From Pleodorina starrii (taxonomy: Eukaryota; Chlorophyta; Chlorophyceae; Chlamydomonadales; Volvocaceae), in the NCBI GenBank assembly GCA_030267565.1, contig BRXU01000040.1, positions 896,001 through 960,000 of the forward strand: a stretch of 64,000 bases of DNA. The letters run 5' to 3'. The notes beneath the pieces are model-generated. The model worked only from the letters and a program-made list of their open reading frames with translations, made no database searches and was not told the origin of the DNA. Within the stretch, counting starts at the first letter, position 1; each line of letters starts with the position of its first letter. The position numbers and the translations under genes were made by a program. This document shows positions 1-13,600 of the stretch, piece by piece.

Positions 1-3000
1 CTGCGCCCGTCTGCGCCCGTCTGCGCCCGTCTGCACCCGTCTGCACCCGTCTGCGCCCGTCTGCGCTCTTTTACGCCCGTCTGCACCGGTCTGCACCCTT
101 CTACGACCGTCTGTGCCCTTCTACGCCCTTTTGTGCCCTTCTGCGCCCGTCTGCACCCGTCTGCGCCCGTCTGCACCCGTCTGCGCCCGTCTGCGCCCGT
201 CTGCGCCCGTCTGCACCCTTCTACGCCCTTCTGCGCCCGTCTGCGCCCGTCTGCACCCGTCTGCACCCTTCTGCGCCCGTTTGCGCCCTTCTACACCCTT
301 TTGTGCCCTTCTGCGCCCGTCTGCACCCGTCTGCACCCTTCTGCGCCCGTCTGCGCCCGTCTGCGCCCGTCTGCGCCCGTCTGCACCCTTCTGCGCCCGT
401 CTGCACCCTTCTACGCCCTTCTGCGCCCGTCTGCACCCGTCTGCGCCCGTCTGCGCCCGTCGGCGCCCGTCGGCGCCCGTCTGCGCCCGTCGGCGCCCGT
501 CTGCACCCTTCTGTGCCCGTCTGCGCCCGTCTGCGCCCGTCTGCGCCCGTCTGCACCGGTCTGCACCCTTCTACGCCCGTCTGCGCCCTTCTACGCCCTT
601 TTGTGCCCTTCTGCGCCCGTCTGCACCCGTCTGCGCCCGTCTGCGCCCGTCTGCGCCCGTCTGCGCCCGTCTGCGCCCTTCTACGACCGTCTGCGCCCTT
701 CTACGCCCTTTTGTGCCCTTCTGCGCCCGTCTGCACCCGTCTGCGCCCGTCTGCGCCCGTCTGCACCCTTCTAAGCCCTTCTGCGCCCGTCTGCGCCCGT
801 CTGCACCCGTCTGCACCCTTCTGCGCCCGTCTGCGCCCTTCTACGCCCTTTTGTGCCCTTCTGCGCCCGTCTGCGCCCGTCTGCACCCGTCGGCACCCTT
901 CTGCGCCCGTCTGTGCCCGTCTGCACCTGTCTGCGCCCGTCTGCGCCCGTCTGCGCCCGTCTGCACCCTTCTGCGCCCGTCTGCACCCTTCTACGCCCTC
1001 CTGCGCCCGTCTGCACCCGTCTGCGCCCGTCTGCGCCCGTCTGCGCCCGTCTGCGCCCGTCTGCACCCTTCTGCGCCCGTCTGCGCCCGTCTGCGCCCGT
1101 CTGCGCCCGTCTGCACCGGTCTGCACCCTTCTACGCCCGTCTGCGCCCTTCTACGCCCTTTTGTGCCCTTCTGCGCCCGTCTGCACCCGTGTGCGCCCGT
1201 CTGCGCCCGTCTGCGCCCGTCTGCGCCCGTCTGCACCCTTCTGCGCCCGTCTGCACCCTTCTACGCCCTTCTGTGCCCGTTTGCACCCGTCTGCACCCGT
1301 CTGCACCCTCCTACGCCCTTTTGTGCCCGTCTGCGCCCGTCTGCACCCTACTGCGCCCGTCTAAGCCCGTCTGCACCCGTCTGCGCCCGTCTGCACCCGT
1401 CTGCGCCCGTCTATGCCCGTCTGCGCCCGTCTGCGCCCGTCTGCACCCTTCTGCGCCCTTCTGCGCCCGTCTGCGCCCGTCTGCGCCCGTCTGCGCCCGT
1501 CTGCGCCCGTCTGCACCCGTCTGCGCCCTTCTACGCCCTTCTTCGCCCTTCTGCACCCGTCTGCGACCTTCTACGCCCGTCTGCGCCCGTCTGCGCCCGT
1601 CTGCGCCCGTCTGCACCCGTCTGCACCCGTCTGCGCCCGTCTGCGCTCTTTTACGCCCGTCTGCACCGGTCTGCACCCTTCTACGACCGTCTGTGCCCTT
1701 CTACGCCCTTTTGTGCCCTTCTGCGCCCGTCTGCACCCGTCTGCGCCCGTCTGCACCCGTCTGCGCCCGTCTGCGCCCGTCTGCGCCCGTCTGCACCCTT
1801 CTACGCCCTTCTGCGCCCGTCTGCGCCCGTCTGCACCCGTCTGCACCCTTCTGCGCCCGTTTGCGCCCTTCTACACCCTTTTGTGCCCTTCTGCGCCCGT
1901 CTGCACCCGTCTGCACCCTTCTGCGCCCGTCTGCGCCCGTCTGCGCCCGTCTGCGCCCGTCTGCACCCTTCTGCGCCCGTCTGCACCCTTCTACGCCCTT
2001 CTGCGCCCGTCTGCACCCGTCTGCGCCCGTCTGCGCCCGTCGGCGCCCGTCGGCGCCCGTCTGCGCCCGTCGGCGCCCGTCTGCACCCTTCTGTGCCCGT
2101 CTGCGCCCGTCTGCGCCCGTCTGCGCCCGTCTGCACCGGTCTGCACCCTTCTACGCCCGTCTGCGCCCTTCTACGCCCTTTTGTGCCCTTCTGCGCCCGT
2201 CTGCACCCGTCTGCGCCCGTCTGCGCCCGTCTGCGCCCGTCTGCGCCCGTCTGCGCCCTTCTACGACCGTCTGCGCCCTTCTACGCCCTTTTGTGCCCTT
2301 CTGCGCCCGTCTGCACCCGTCTGCGCCCGTCTGCGCCCGTCTGCACCCTTCTAAGCCCTTCTGCGCCCGTCTGCGCCCGTCTGCACCCGTCTGCACCCTT
2401 CTGCGCCCGTCTGCGCCCTTCTACGCCCTTTTGTGCCCTTCTGCGCCCGTCTGCGCCCGTCTGCACCCGTCGGCACCCTTCTGCGCCCGTCTGTGCCCGT
2501 CTGCACCTGTCTGCGCCCGTCTGCGCCCGTCTGCGCCCGTCTGCACCCTTCTGCGCCCGTCTGCACCCTTCTACGCCCTCCTGCGCCCGTCTGCACCCGT
2601 CTGCGCCCGTCTGCGCCCGTCTGCGCCCGTCTGCGCCCGTCTGCACCCTTCTGCGCCCGTCTGCGCCCGTCTGCGCCCGTCTGCGCCCGTCTGCACCGGT
2701 CTGCACCCTTCTACGCCCGTCTGCGCCCTTCTACGCCCTTTTGTGCCCTTCTGCGCCCGTCTGCACCCGTGTGCGCCCGTCTGCGCCCGTCTGCGCCCGT
2801 CTGCGCCCGTCTGCACCCTTCTGCGCCCGTCTGCACCCTTCTACGCCCTTCTGTGCCCGTTTGCACCCGTCTGCACCCGTCTGCACCCTCCTACGCCCTT
2901 TTGTGCCCGTCTGCGCCCGTCTGCACCCTACTGCGCCCGTCTAAGCCCGTCTGCACCCGTCTGCGCCCGTCTGCACCCGTCTGCGCCCGTCTATGCCCGT

Positions 3001-4675
3001 CTGCGCCCGTCTGCGCCCGTCTGCACCCTTCTGCGCCCTTCTGCGCCCGTCTGCGCCCGTCTGCGCCCGTCTGCGCCCGTCTGCGCCCGTCTGCACCCGT
3101 CTGCGCCCTTCTACGCCCTTCTTCGCCCTTCTGCACCCGTCTGCGACCTTCTACGCCCGTCTGCGCCCGTCTGCGCCCGTCTGCGCCCGTCTGCACCCGT
3201 CTGCACCCGTCTGCGCCCGTCTGCGCTCTTTTACGCCCGTCTGCACCGGTCTGCACCCTTCTACGACCGTCTGTGCCCTTCTACGCCCTTTTGTGCCCTT
3301 CTGCGCCCGTCTGCACCCGTCTGCGCCCGTCTGCACCCGTCTGCGCCCGTCTGCGCCCGTCTGCGCCCGTCTGCACCCTTCTACGCCCTTCTGCGCCCGT
3401 CTGCGCCCGTCTGCACCCGTCTGCACCCTTCTGCGCCCGTTTGCGCCCTTCTACACCCTTTTGTGCCCTTCTGCGCCCGTCTGCACCCGTCTGCACCCTT
3501 CTGCGCCCGTCTGCGCCCGTCTGCGCCCGTCTGCGCCCGTCTGCACCCTTCTGCGCCCGTCTGCACCCTTCTACGCCCTTCTGCGCCCGTCTGCACCCGT
3601 CTGCGCCCGTCTGCGCCCGTCGGCGCCCGTCGGCGCCCGTCTGCGCCCGTCGGCGCCCGTCTGCACCCTTCTGTGCCCGTCTGCGCCCGTCTGCGCCCGT
3701 CTGCGCCCGTCTGCACCGGTCTGCACCCTTCTACGCCCGTCTGCGCCCTTCTACGCCCTTTTGTGCCCTTCTGCGCCCGTCTGCACCCGTCTGCGCCCGT
3801 CTGCGCCCGTCTGCGCCCGTCTGCGCCCGTCTGCGCCCTTCTACGACCGTCTGCGCCCTTCTACGCCCTTTTGTGCCCTTCTGCGCCCGTCTGCACCCGT
3901 CTGCGCCCGTCTGCGCCCGTCTGCACCCTTCTAAGCCCTTCTGCGCCCGTCTGCGCCCGTCTGCACCCGTCTGCACCCTTCTGCGCCCGTCTGCGCCCTT
4001 CTACGCCCTTTTGTGCCCTTCTGCGCCCGTCTGCGCCCGTCTGCACCCGTCGGCACCCTTCTGCGCCCGTCTGTGCCCGTCTGCACCTGTCTGCGCCCGT
4101 CTGCGCCCGTCTGCGCCCGTCTGCACCCTTCTGCGCCCGTCTGCACCCTTCTACGCCCTCCTGCGCCCGTCTGCACCCGTCTGCGCCCGTCTGCGCCCGT
4201 CTGCGCCCGTCTGCGCCCGTCTGCACCCTTCTGCGCCCGTCTGCGCCCGTCTGCGCCCGTCTGCGCCCGTCTGCACCGGTCTGCACCCTTCTACGCCCGT
4301 CTGCGCCCTTCTACGCCCTTTTGTGCCCTTCTGCGCCCGTCTGCACCCGTGTGCGCCCGTCTGCGCCCGTCTGCGCCCGTCTGCGCCCGTCTGCACCCTT
4401 CTGCGCCCGTCTGCACCCTTCTACGCCCTTCTGTGCCCGTTTGCACCCGTCTGCACCCGTCTGCACCCTCCTACGCCCTTTTGTGCCCGTCTGCGCCCGT
4501 CTGCACCCTACTGCGCCCGTCTAAGCCCGTCTGCACCCGTCTGCGCCCGTCTGCACCCGTCTGCGCCCGTCTATGCCCGTCTGCGCCCGTCTGCGCCCGT
4601 CTGCACCCTTCTGCGCCCTTCTGCGCCCGTCTGCGCCCGTCTGCGCCCGTCTGCGCCCGTCTGCGCCCGTCTGCA
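1..4675 (+). repeat. Higher-order repeat, 1580 bp x about 3
   Basis: Three consecutive blocks of 158 ten-mers begin at 1, 1581 and 3161. Diagnostic variants recur exactly 1580 bp apart: CTGCGCTCTT at 61, 1641 and 3221, and CTATGCCCGT at 1411, 2991 and 4571. The copies look identical until the third diverges near 4675. This points to recent amplification by unequal exchange or replication slippage, or to an assembly duplication. Confidence 0.9.
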
Positions 4676-6630
4676 CCGGTCTGCACCCTTCTACGACCGT
4701 CTGCGCCCTTCTACGCCCTTTTGTGCCCTTCTGCGCCCGTCTGCACCCCTCTGCACCCTTCTACGCCCGTCTGCGCCCGTCTGCACCCTTCTGCGCACTT
4801 CTGCGCCCTTCTGCGCCCGTCTGCACCCGTCTGCGCCCGTCTGCGCCCGTCTGCGCCCGTCTGCGCCCGTCTGCGCCCGTCTGCACCGGTCTGCACCCTT
4901 CTACGACCGTCTGCGCCCTTCTACGCCCTTTTGTGCCCTTCTGCGCCCGTCTGCACCCGTCTGCGCCCGTCTACGCCCGTCTGCACCCTTCTACGCCCTT
5001 CTGCGCCCGTCTGCGCCCGTCTGCACCCGTCTGCACCCTTCTGCGCCCGTCTGCGCCCTTCTACGCCCTTTTGTGCCCTTCTGCGCCCGTCTGCACCCGT
5101 CTGCACCCTTCTGCGCCCGTCTGTGCCCGTCTGCACCCGTCTGCGCCCGTCTGCGCCCGTCTGCACCCTTCTGCGCCCGTCTGCACCCTTCTACGCCCAT
5201 CTGCACCCGTCTGCGTCCGTCTGCGCCCTTCTTCGCCCGTCTGCGCCCGTCTGCACCCTTCTACGCCAGTCTGCGCCCTTCTACGCCCTTTTGTGCCCTT
5301 CTGCGCCCGTCTGCACCCGTCTGCACCCTTCTGCGCCCGTCTGCGCCCGTCTGCACCCGTCTGCGCCCGTCTGCACCCGTCTGCACCCTTCTGCGCCCGT
5401 CTGCACCATTCTACGCCCTTCTGCGCCCGTCTGCACCCGTCTGCGACCTTCTACGCCCGTCTGCGCCCGTCTGCGCCCTTCTACGCCCATCTGCATCCGT
5501 CAGCGCCCGTCTGCGCCCTTCTTCGCCCGTCTGCGCCCGTCTGCACCCTTCTGCGCACTTCTGCGCCCGTCTGCGCCCGTCTGCGCCCGTCTGCGCCCGT
5601 CTGCACCCTTCTGCGCCCGTCTGCGCCCGTCTGCGCCCGTCTGGGCCCGTCTGCGCCCGTCTGCGCCCGTCTGCACCGGTCTGCACCCTTCTACGACCGT
5701 CTGCGCCCTTCTACGCCCTTTTGTGCCCTTCTGCGCCCGTCTGCACCCGCCTGCGCCCGTCTGCGCCCGTCTGCACCCTTCTACGCCCTTCTGCGCCCGT
5801 CTGCACCCGTCTGCACCCGTCTGCACCCTTCTGCGCCCGTCTGCGCCCTTCTACGCCCTTTTGTGCCCTTCTGAGCCCGTCTGCTCCCGTCTGCACCCTT
5901 CTGCGCCCGTCTGCGCCCGTCTGCACCCGTCTGCGCCCGTCTGCGCCCGTCTGCACCCTTCTGCGCCCGTCTGCACCCTTCTACGCCCTTCTGCGCCCGT
6001 CTGCACCCGTCTGCGATCTTCTACGCCCGTCTGCGCCCGTCTGCGCCCTTCTACGCCCATCTGCACCCGTCAGCGCCCGTCAGCGCCCGTCTGCGCCCTT
6101 CTTCGCCCGTCTGCACCCTTCTGCGCACTTCTGCGCCCGTCTGCGCCCGTCTGCGCCCGTCTGCACCCTTCTGCGCCCGTCTGCGCCCGTCTGCGCCCGT
6201 CTGCGCCCGTCTGCACCGGTCTGCACCCTTCTACGCCCTTCTGCGCCCGTCTGCGCCCGTCTGCACCCGTCTGCACCCTTCTGCGCCCGTCTGCGCCCTT
6301 CTACGGCATTTTGTGCCCTTCTGCGCCCGTCTGCACCCGTCTGCACCCTTCTGCGCCCATCTGTGCCCGTCTGCACCCGTCTGCACCCGTCTGCGACCTT
6401 CTACGCCCGTCTGCGCCCGTCTGCGCCCTTCTACGCCCATCTGCACCCGTCAGCGCCCGTCTGCGCCCTTCTTCGCCCGTCTGCGCCCGTCTGCACCCTT
6501 CTGCGCACTTCTGCGCCCTTCGGCACCCGTCTGCACCCGTCTGCACCCTTCTACATCCTTTTGTGCCCTTCTGCGCCCGTCTGCACCCGTCTGCGCCCGT
6601 CTGCGCCCGTCTGCGCCCGTCTGCGCCCGT

Positions 6631-9600
6631 CAGCACCCTTCTGCGCCGGTCTGCGCCCGTCTGCGCCCGTCTGCGCCCGTCTGCGCCCTTTTGTGCCCTT
6701 CTGCGCCCGTCTGCACCCTTCTACGCCCGTCTGCGCCCTTCTACGCCCTTTTGTGCCCTTCTGCGCCCGTCTGCACCCGTCTGCGCCCGTCTGCGCCCGT
6801 CTGCGCCCGTCTGCGCCCGTCTGCGCCCGTCTGCGCCCGTCAGCGCCCGTCTGCGCCCGTTCTGCGCCCGTCTGCACCCTTCTGCGCCCGTCTGCACCCT
6901 TCTACGCCCTTCTGCGCCCGTCTGCACCCGTCTGCACCCGTCTGCACCCGTCTGCTCCCGTCTGCGCCCTTCTACGCCCTTTTGTGCCCTTCTGCGCCCG
7001 TCTGCGCCCATCTGCACCCTTCTGCGCCCGTCTGCACCCTTCTACGCCCTTCTGTGCCCGTCTGCACCCGTCTGCACCCTTCTACGCCCTTTTGTGCCCG
7101 TCTGCGCCCGTCTGCACCCGTCTGCGCCCGTCTGCGCCCGTCTGCGCCCGTCTGCGCCCGTCTGCACCCTTCTGCGCCCGTCTGCACCCTTCTACGCCCT
7201 TCTACGCCCGTCTGCACCCGTCTGCGACCTTCTGCACCCGTCTGCGCCCGTCTGCACCGGTCTGCACCCTTCTACGACCGTCTGCGCCCTTCTACGCCCT
7301 TTTGTGCCCTTCTGCGCCCGTCTGCACCCGTCTGCGCCCGTCTACGCCCATCTGCACCCTTCTACGCCCTTCTGCGCCCGTCTGCGCCCGTCTGCACCCG
7401 TCTGCACCCTTCTGCGCCCGTCTGCGCCCTTCTACGCCCTTTTGTGCCCTTCTGCGCCCGTCTGCACCCGTCTGCACCCTTCTGCGCCCGTCTGTGCCCG
7501 TCTGCACCCGTCTGCGCCCGTCTGCGCCCGTCTGCACCCTTCTGCGCCCGTCTGCACCCTTCTACGCCCATCTGCACCCGTCTGCGTCCGTCTGCGCCCT
7601 TCTTCGCCCGTCTGCGCCCGTCTGCACCCTTCTACGCCAGTCTGCGCCCTTCTACGCCCTTTTGTGCCCTTCTGCGCCCGTCTGCACCCGTCTGCACCCT
7701 TCTGCGCCCGTCTGCGCCCGTCTGCACCCGTCTGCGCCCGTCTGCACCCGTCTGCACCCTTCTGCGCCCGTCTGCACCATTCTACGCCCTTCTGCGCCCG
7801 TCTGCACCCGTCTGCGACCTTCTACGCCCGTCTGCGCCCGTCTGCGTCCTTCTACGCCCATCTGCATCCGTCAGCGCCCGTCTGCGCCCTTCTTCGCCCG
7901 TCTGCGCCCGTCTGCACCCTTCTGCGCATTTCTGCGCCCGTCTGCGCCCGTCTGCGTCCGTCTGCGCCCGTCTGCACCGGTCTGCACCCTTCTACGACCG
8001 TCTGCGCCCTTCTACGCCCTTTTGTGCCCTTCTGCGCCCGTCTGCACCCGTCTGCGCCCGTCTACGCCCGTCTGCACCCTTCTACGCCCTTCTGCGCCCG
8101 TCTGCGCCCGTCTGCACCCTTCTGCACCCTTCTGCGCCCGTCTGCGCCCGTCTGTGCCCTTCTGCGCCCGTCTGCACCCGTCTGCACCCTTCTGCACCCA
8201 TCTGCGCCTGTCTGCACCCGTCTGCGCCCGTCTGCGCCCATCTGCGCCCTTTTGCGCCCGTCTGCGCCCGTCTGCACCCTTCTGCGCCCGTCTGCACCCG
8301 TCTGCACCCTTCTGCGCCCGTCTGCACCATTCTACGCCCTTCTGCGCCCGTCTGCACCCGTCTGCGACCTTCTACGCCCGTCTGCGCCCGTCTGCGCCCT
8401 TCTACGCCCATCTGCATCCGTCAGCGCCCGTCTGCGCCCTTCTTCGCCCGTCTGCGCCCGTCTGCACCCTTCTGCGCATTTCTGCGCCCGTCTGCGCCCG
8501 TCTGCGTCCGTCTGCGCCCGTCTGCACCGGTCTGCACCCTTCTACGACCGTCTGCGCCCTTCTACGCCCTTTTGTGCCCTTCTGCGCCCGTCTGCACCCG
8601 TCTGCGCCCGTCTACGCCCGTCTGTACCCTTCTACGCCCTTCTGCGCCCGTCTGCGCCCGTCTGCACCCGTCTGCACCCTTCTGCGCCCGTCTGCGCCCT
8701 TCTACGCCCTTTTGTGCCCTTCTGCGCCCGTCTGCACCCGTCTGCACCCTTCTGCGCCCGTCTGTGCCCGTCTGCACCCGTCTGCGCCCGTCTGCGCCCG
8801 TCTGCACCCTTCTGCGCCCGTCTGCAACCTTCTACGCCCATCTGCACCCGTCTGCGTCCGTCTGCGCCCTTCTTCGCCCGTCTGCGCCCGTCTGCACCCT
8901 TCTACGCCCTTCTGCGCCCGTCTGCACCCGTCTGCACCCTTCTATGCCCGTCTGCGCCTTTCTACGCCCTTCTGCGCCCTTCTGCGCCCGTCTGCACCCT
9001 TCTACGCCAGTCTGCGCCCTTCTACGCCCTTTTGTGCCCTTCTGCGCCCGTCTGCACCCGTCTGCACCCTTCTGCGCCCGTCTGCGCCCGTCTGCACGCA
9101 CCCGTCTGCGCCAGTCTGCACCCGTCTGCACCCTTCTGCGCCCATCTGCACCCGTCAGCGCCCGTCTGCGCCCGTCAGCACCCTTCTGCGCCGGTCTGCG
9201 CCCGTCTGCGCCCGTCTGCGCCCGTCTGCGCCCTTTTGTGCCCTTCTGCGCCCGTCTGCACCCTTCTACGCCCGTCTGCGCCCTTCTACGCCCTTTTGTG
9301 CCCTTCTGCGCCCGTCTGCACCCGTCTGCGCCCGTCTGCGCCCGTCTGCGCCCGTCTGCGCCCGTCTGCGCCCGTCTGCGCCCGTCTGCGCCCGTCTGCG
9401 CCCGTTCTGCGCCCGTCTGCACCCTTCTGCGCCCGTCTGCACCCTTCTACGCCCTTCTGCGCCCGTCTGCACCCGTCTGCACCCGTCTGCACCCGTCTGC
9501 TCCCGTCTGCGCCCTTCTACGCCCTTTTGTGCCCTTCTGCGCCCGTCTGCGCCCATCTGCACCCTTCTGCGCCCGTCTGCACCCTTCTACGCCCTTCTGT

Positions 9601-10660
9601 GCCCGTCTGCACCCGTCTGCACCCTTCTACGCCCTTTTGTGCCCGTCTGCGCCCGTCTGCACCCGTCTGCGCCCGTCTGCGCCCGTCTGCGCCCGTCTGC
9701 GCCCGTCTGCACCCTTCTGCGCCCGTCTGCACCCTTCTACGCCCTTCTACGCCCGTCTGCACCCGTCTGCGACCTTCTGCACCCGTCTGCGCCCGTCTGC
9801 ACCGGTCTGCACCCTTCTACGACCGTCTGCGCCCTTCTACGCCCTTTTGTGCCCTTCTGCGCCCGTCTGCACCCGTCTGCGCCCGTCTACGCCCATCTGC
9901 ACCCTTCTACGCCCTTCTGCGCCCGTCTGCGCCCGTCTGCACCCGTCTGCACCCTTCTGCGCCCGTCTGCGCCCTTCTACGCCCTTTTGTGCCCTTCTGC
10001 GCCCGTCTGCACCCGTCTGCACCCTTCTGCGCCCGTCTGTGCCCGTCTGCACCCGTCTGCGCCCGTCTGCGCCCGTCTGCACCCTTCTGCGCCCGTCTGC
10101 ACCCTTCTACGCCCATCTGCACCCGTCTGCGTCCGTCTGCGCCCTTCTTCGCCCGTCTGCGCCCGTCTGCACCCTTCTACGCCAGTCTGCGCCCTTCTAC
10201 GCCCTTTTGTGCCCTTCTGCGCCCGTCTGCACCCGTCTGCACCCTTCTGCGCCCGTCTGCGCCCGTCTGCACCCGTCTGCGCCCGTCTGCACCCGTCTGC
10301 ACCCTTCTGCGCCCGTCTGCACCATTCTACGCCCTTCTGCGCCCGTCTGCACCCGTCTGCGACCTTCTACGCCCGTCTGCGCCCGTCTGCGCCCTTCTAC
10401 GCCCATCTGCATCCGTCAGCGCCCGTCTGCGCCCTTCTTCGCCCGTCTGCGCCCGTCTGCACCCTTCTGCGCATTTCTGCGCCCGTCTGCGCCCGTCTGC
10501 GTCCGTCTGCGCCCGTCTGCACCGGTCTGCACCCTTCTACGACCGTCTGCGCCCTTCTACGCCCTTTTGTGCCCTTCTGCGCCCGTCTGCACCCGTCTGC
10601 GCCCGTCTACGCCCGTCTGCACCCTTCTACGCCCTTCTGCGCCCGTCTGCGCCCGTCTGC
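6631..10660 (+). repeat. Duplicated satellite segments 2545 bp apart
   Basis: About 1.48 kb at 6631-8115 is repeated at 9176-10660 with only isolated differences (for example near 7855). The shared order of variants includes the phase-breaking 11-mer containing CGTTCTGCG. Unrelated satellite order lies between the two copies, so this is an interspersed duplication within the array. Confidence 0.75.
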
Positions 10661-13600
10661 ACCCGTCTGCACCCTTCTGCGCCCGTCTGCGCCCTTCTAC
10701 GGCATTTTGTGCCCTTCTGCGCCCGTCTGCACCCGTCTGCACCCTTCTGCGCCCATCTGTGCCCGTCTGCACCCGTCTGCGCCCGTCTGCACCCGTCTGC
10801 ACCCTTCTGCGCCCGTCTGCGCCCGTCTGCACCCGTCTGCGCCCGTCTGCACCCGTCTGCACCCTTCTGCGCCCGTCTGCACCATTCTACGCCCTTCTGC
10901 GCCCGTCTGCACCCGTCTGCGACCTTCTACGCCCGTCTGCGCCCGTCTGCACCCTTCTACGCCCATCTGCATCCGTCAGCGCCCGTCTGCGCCCTTCTTC
11001 GCCCGTCTGCGCCCGTCTGCACCCTTCTGCGCATTTCTGCGCCCGTCTGCGCCCGTCTGCGTCCGTCTGCGCCCGTCTGCACCGGTCTGCACCCTTCTAC
11101 GACCGTCTGCGCCCTTCTACGCCCTTTTGTGCCCTTCTGCGCCCGTCTGCACCCGTCTGCGCCCGTCTACGCCCGTCTGTACCCTTCTACGCCCTTCTGC
11201 GCCCGTCTGCGCCCGTCTGCACCCGTCTGCACCCTTCTGCGCCCGTCTGCGCCCTTCTACGCCCTTTTGTGCCCTTCTGCGCCCGTCTGCACCCGTCTGC
11301 ACCCTTCTGCGCCCGTCTGTGCCCGTCTGCACCCGTCTGCACCCTTCTACGCCCTTCTGTGCCCGTCTGCACCCGTCTGCACCCTTCTACGCCCATCTGC
11401 GCCCGCCTGCGTCCGTCTGCGCCCTTCTTCGCCCGTCTGCGCCCGTCTGCACCCTTCTACGCCCTTCTGCGCCCGTCTGCACCCGTCTGCACCCTTCTAC
11501 GCCAGTCTGCGCCCTTCTACGCCCTTTTGTGCCCTTCTGCGCCCGTCTGCACCCGTCTGCACCCTTCTGCGCCCGTCTGCGCCCGTCTGCACCCGTCTGC
11601 GCCAGTCTGCACCCGTCTGCACCCTTCTGCGCCCATCTGCACCCGTCAGCGCCCGTCTGCGCCCTTCTTCGCCCGTCTGCGCCCGTCTGCACCCTTCTGC
11701 GCCCGTCTGCGCCCGTCTGCGCCCGTCTGCGCCCGTCTGCGCCCGTCTGCACCCTTCTGCGCCCGTCTGCGCCCGTCTGCGCCCGTCTGCGCCCGTCTGC
11801 ACCGGTCTGCACCCTTCTACGACCGTCTGCGCCCTTCTACGCCCTTTTGTGCCCTTCTGCGCCCGTCTGCACCCGTCTGCGCCCGTCTACGCCCGTCTGC
11901 ACCCTTCTACGCCCTTCTGCGCCCGTCTGCGCCCGTCTGCACCCGTCTGCACCCTTCTGCGCCCGTCTGCGCCCTTCTACGCCCTTTTGTGCCCTTCTGC
12001 GCCCGTCTGCACCCGTCTGCACCCTTCTGCGCCCGTCTGTGCCCGTCTGCACCCGTCTGCGCCCGTCTGCGCCCGTCTGCACCCTTCTGCGCCCGTCTGC
12101 ACCCTTCTACGCCCATCTGCACCCGTCTGCGTCCGTCTGCGCCCTTCTTCGCCCGTCTGCGCCCGTCTGCACCCTTCTACGCCAGTCTGCGCCCTTCTAC
12201 GCCCTTTTGTGCCCTTCTGCGCCCGTCTGCACCCGTCTGCACCCTTCTGCGCCCGTCTGCGCCCGTCTGCACCCGTCTGCGCCCGTCTTCACCCGTCTGC
12301 ACCCTTCTGCGCCCGTCTGCACCATTCTACGCCCTTCTGCGCCCGTCTGCACCCGTCTGCGACCTTCTACGCCCGTCTGCGCCCTTCTACGCCCATCTGC
12401 ATCCGTCAGCGCCCGTCTGCGCCCTTCTTCGCCCGGCTGCGCCCGTCTGCACCCTTCTGCGCATTTCTGCGCCCGTCTGCGCCCGTCTGCGCCCGTCTGC
12501 GCCCGTCTGCACCCTTCTGCGCCCGTCTGCGCCCGTCTGCGCCCGTCTGGGCCCGTCTGCGCCCGTCTGCGCCCGTCTGCACCGGTCTGCACCCTTCTAC
12601 GACCGTCTGCGCCCTTCTACGCCCTTTTGTGCCCTTCTGCGCACGTCTGCACCCGCCTGCGCCCGTCTGCGCCCGTCTGCACCCTTCTACGCCCTTCTGC
12701 GCCCGTCTGCGCCCGTCTGCACCCGTCTGCACCCTTCTGCGCCCGTCTGCGCCCTTCTACGCCCTTTTGTGCCCTTCTGCGCCCGTCTGCACCCGTCTGC
12801 ACCCTTCTGCGCCCGTCTGCGCCCGTCTGCACCCGTCTGCGCCCGTCTGCGCCCGTCTGCACCCTTCTGCGCCCGTCTGCACCCTTCTACGCCCTTCTGC
12901 GCCCGTCTGCACCCGTCTGCACCCTTCTGCGCCCGTCTGCGCCCGTCTGCACCCTTCTGCGCCCGTCTGCGCCCGTCTGCGCCCGTCTGCGCCCGTCTGC
13001 GCCCGTCTGCGCCCGTCTGCACCGGTCTGCACCCTTCTACGACCGTCTGCGCCCTTCTACGCCCTTTTGTGCCCTTCTGCGCCCGTCTGCACCCGCCTGC
13101 GCCCGTCTGCGCCCGTCTGCACCCTTCTACGCCCTTCTGCGCCCGTCTGCGCCCGTCTGCACCCGTCTGCACCCTTCTGCGCCCGTCTGCGCCCTTCTAC
13201 GCCCTTTTGTGCCCTTCTGCGCCCGTCTGCACCCGTCTGCACCCTTCTGCGCCCGTCTGCGCCCGTCTGCACCCGTCTGCGCCCGTCTGCGCCCGTCTGC
13301 ACCCTTCTGCGCCCGTCTGCACCCTTCTACGCCCTTCTGCGCCCGTCTGCACCCGTCTGCGATCTTCTACGCCCGTCTGCGCCCGTCTGCGCCCTTCTAC
13401 GCCCATCTGCACCCGTCAGCGCCCGTCTGCGCCCTTCTTCGCCCGTCTGCGCCCGTCTGCGCCCGTCTGCACCCTTCTGCGCCCGTCTGCACCCTTCTAC
13501 GCCCTTCTGCGCATTTCTGCGCCCGTCTGCGCCCGTCTGCGTCCGTCTGCGCCCGTCTGCACCGGTCTGCACCCTTCTACGACCGTCTGCGCCCTTCTAC

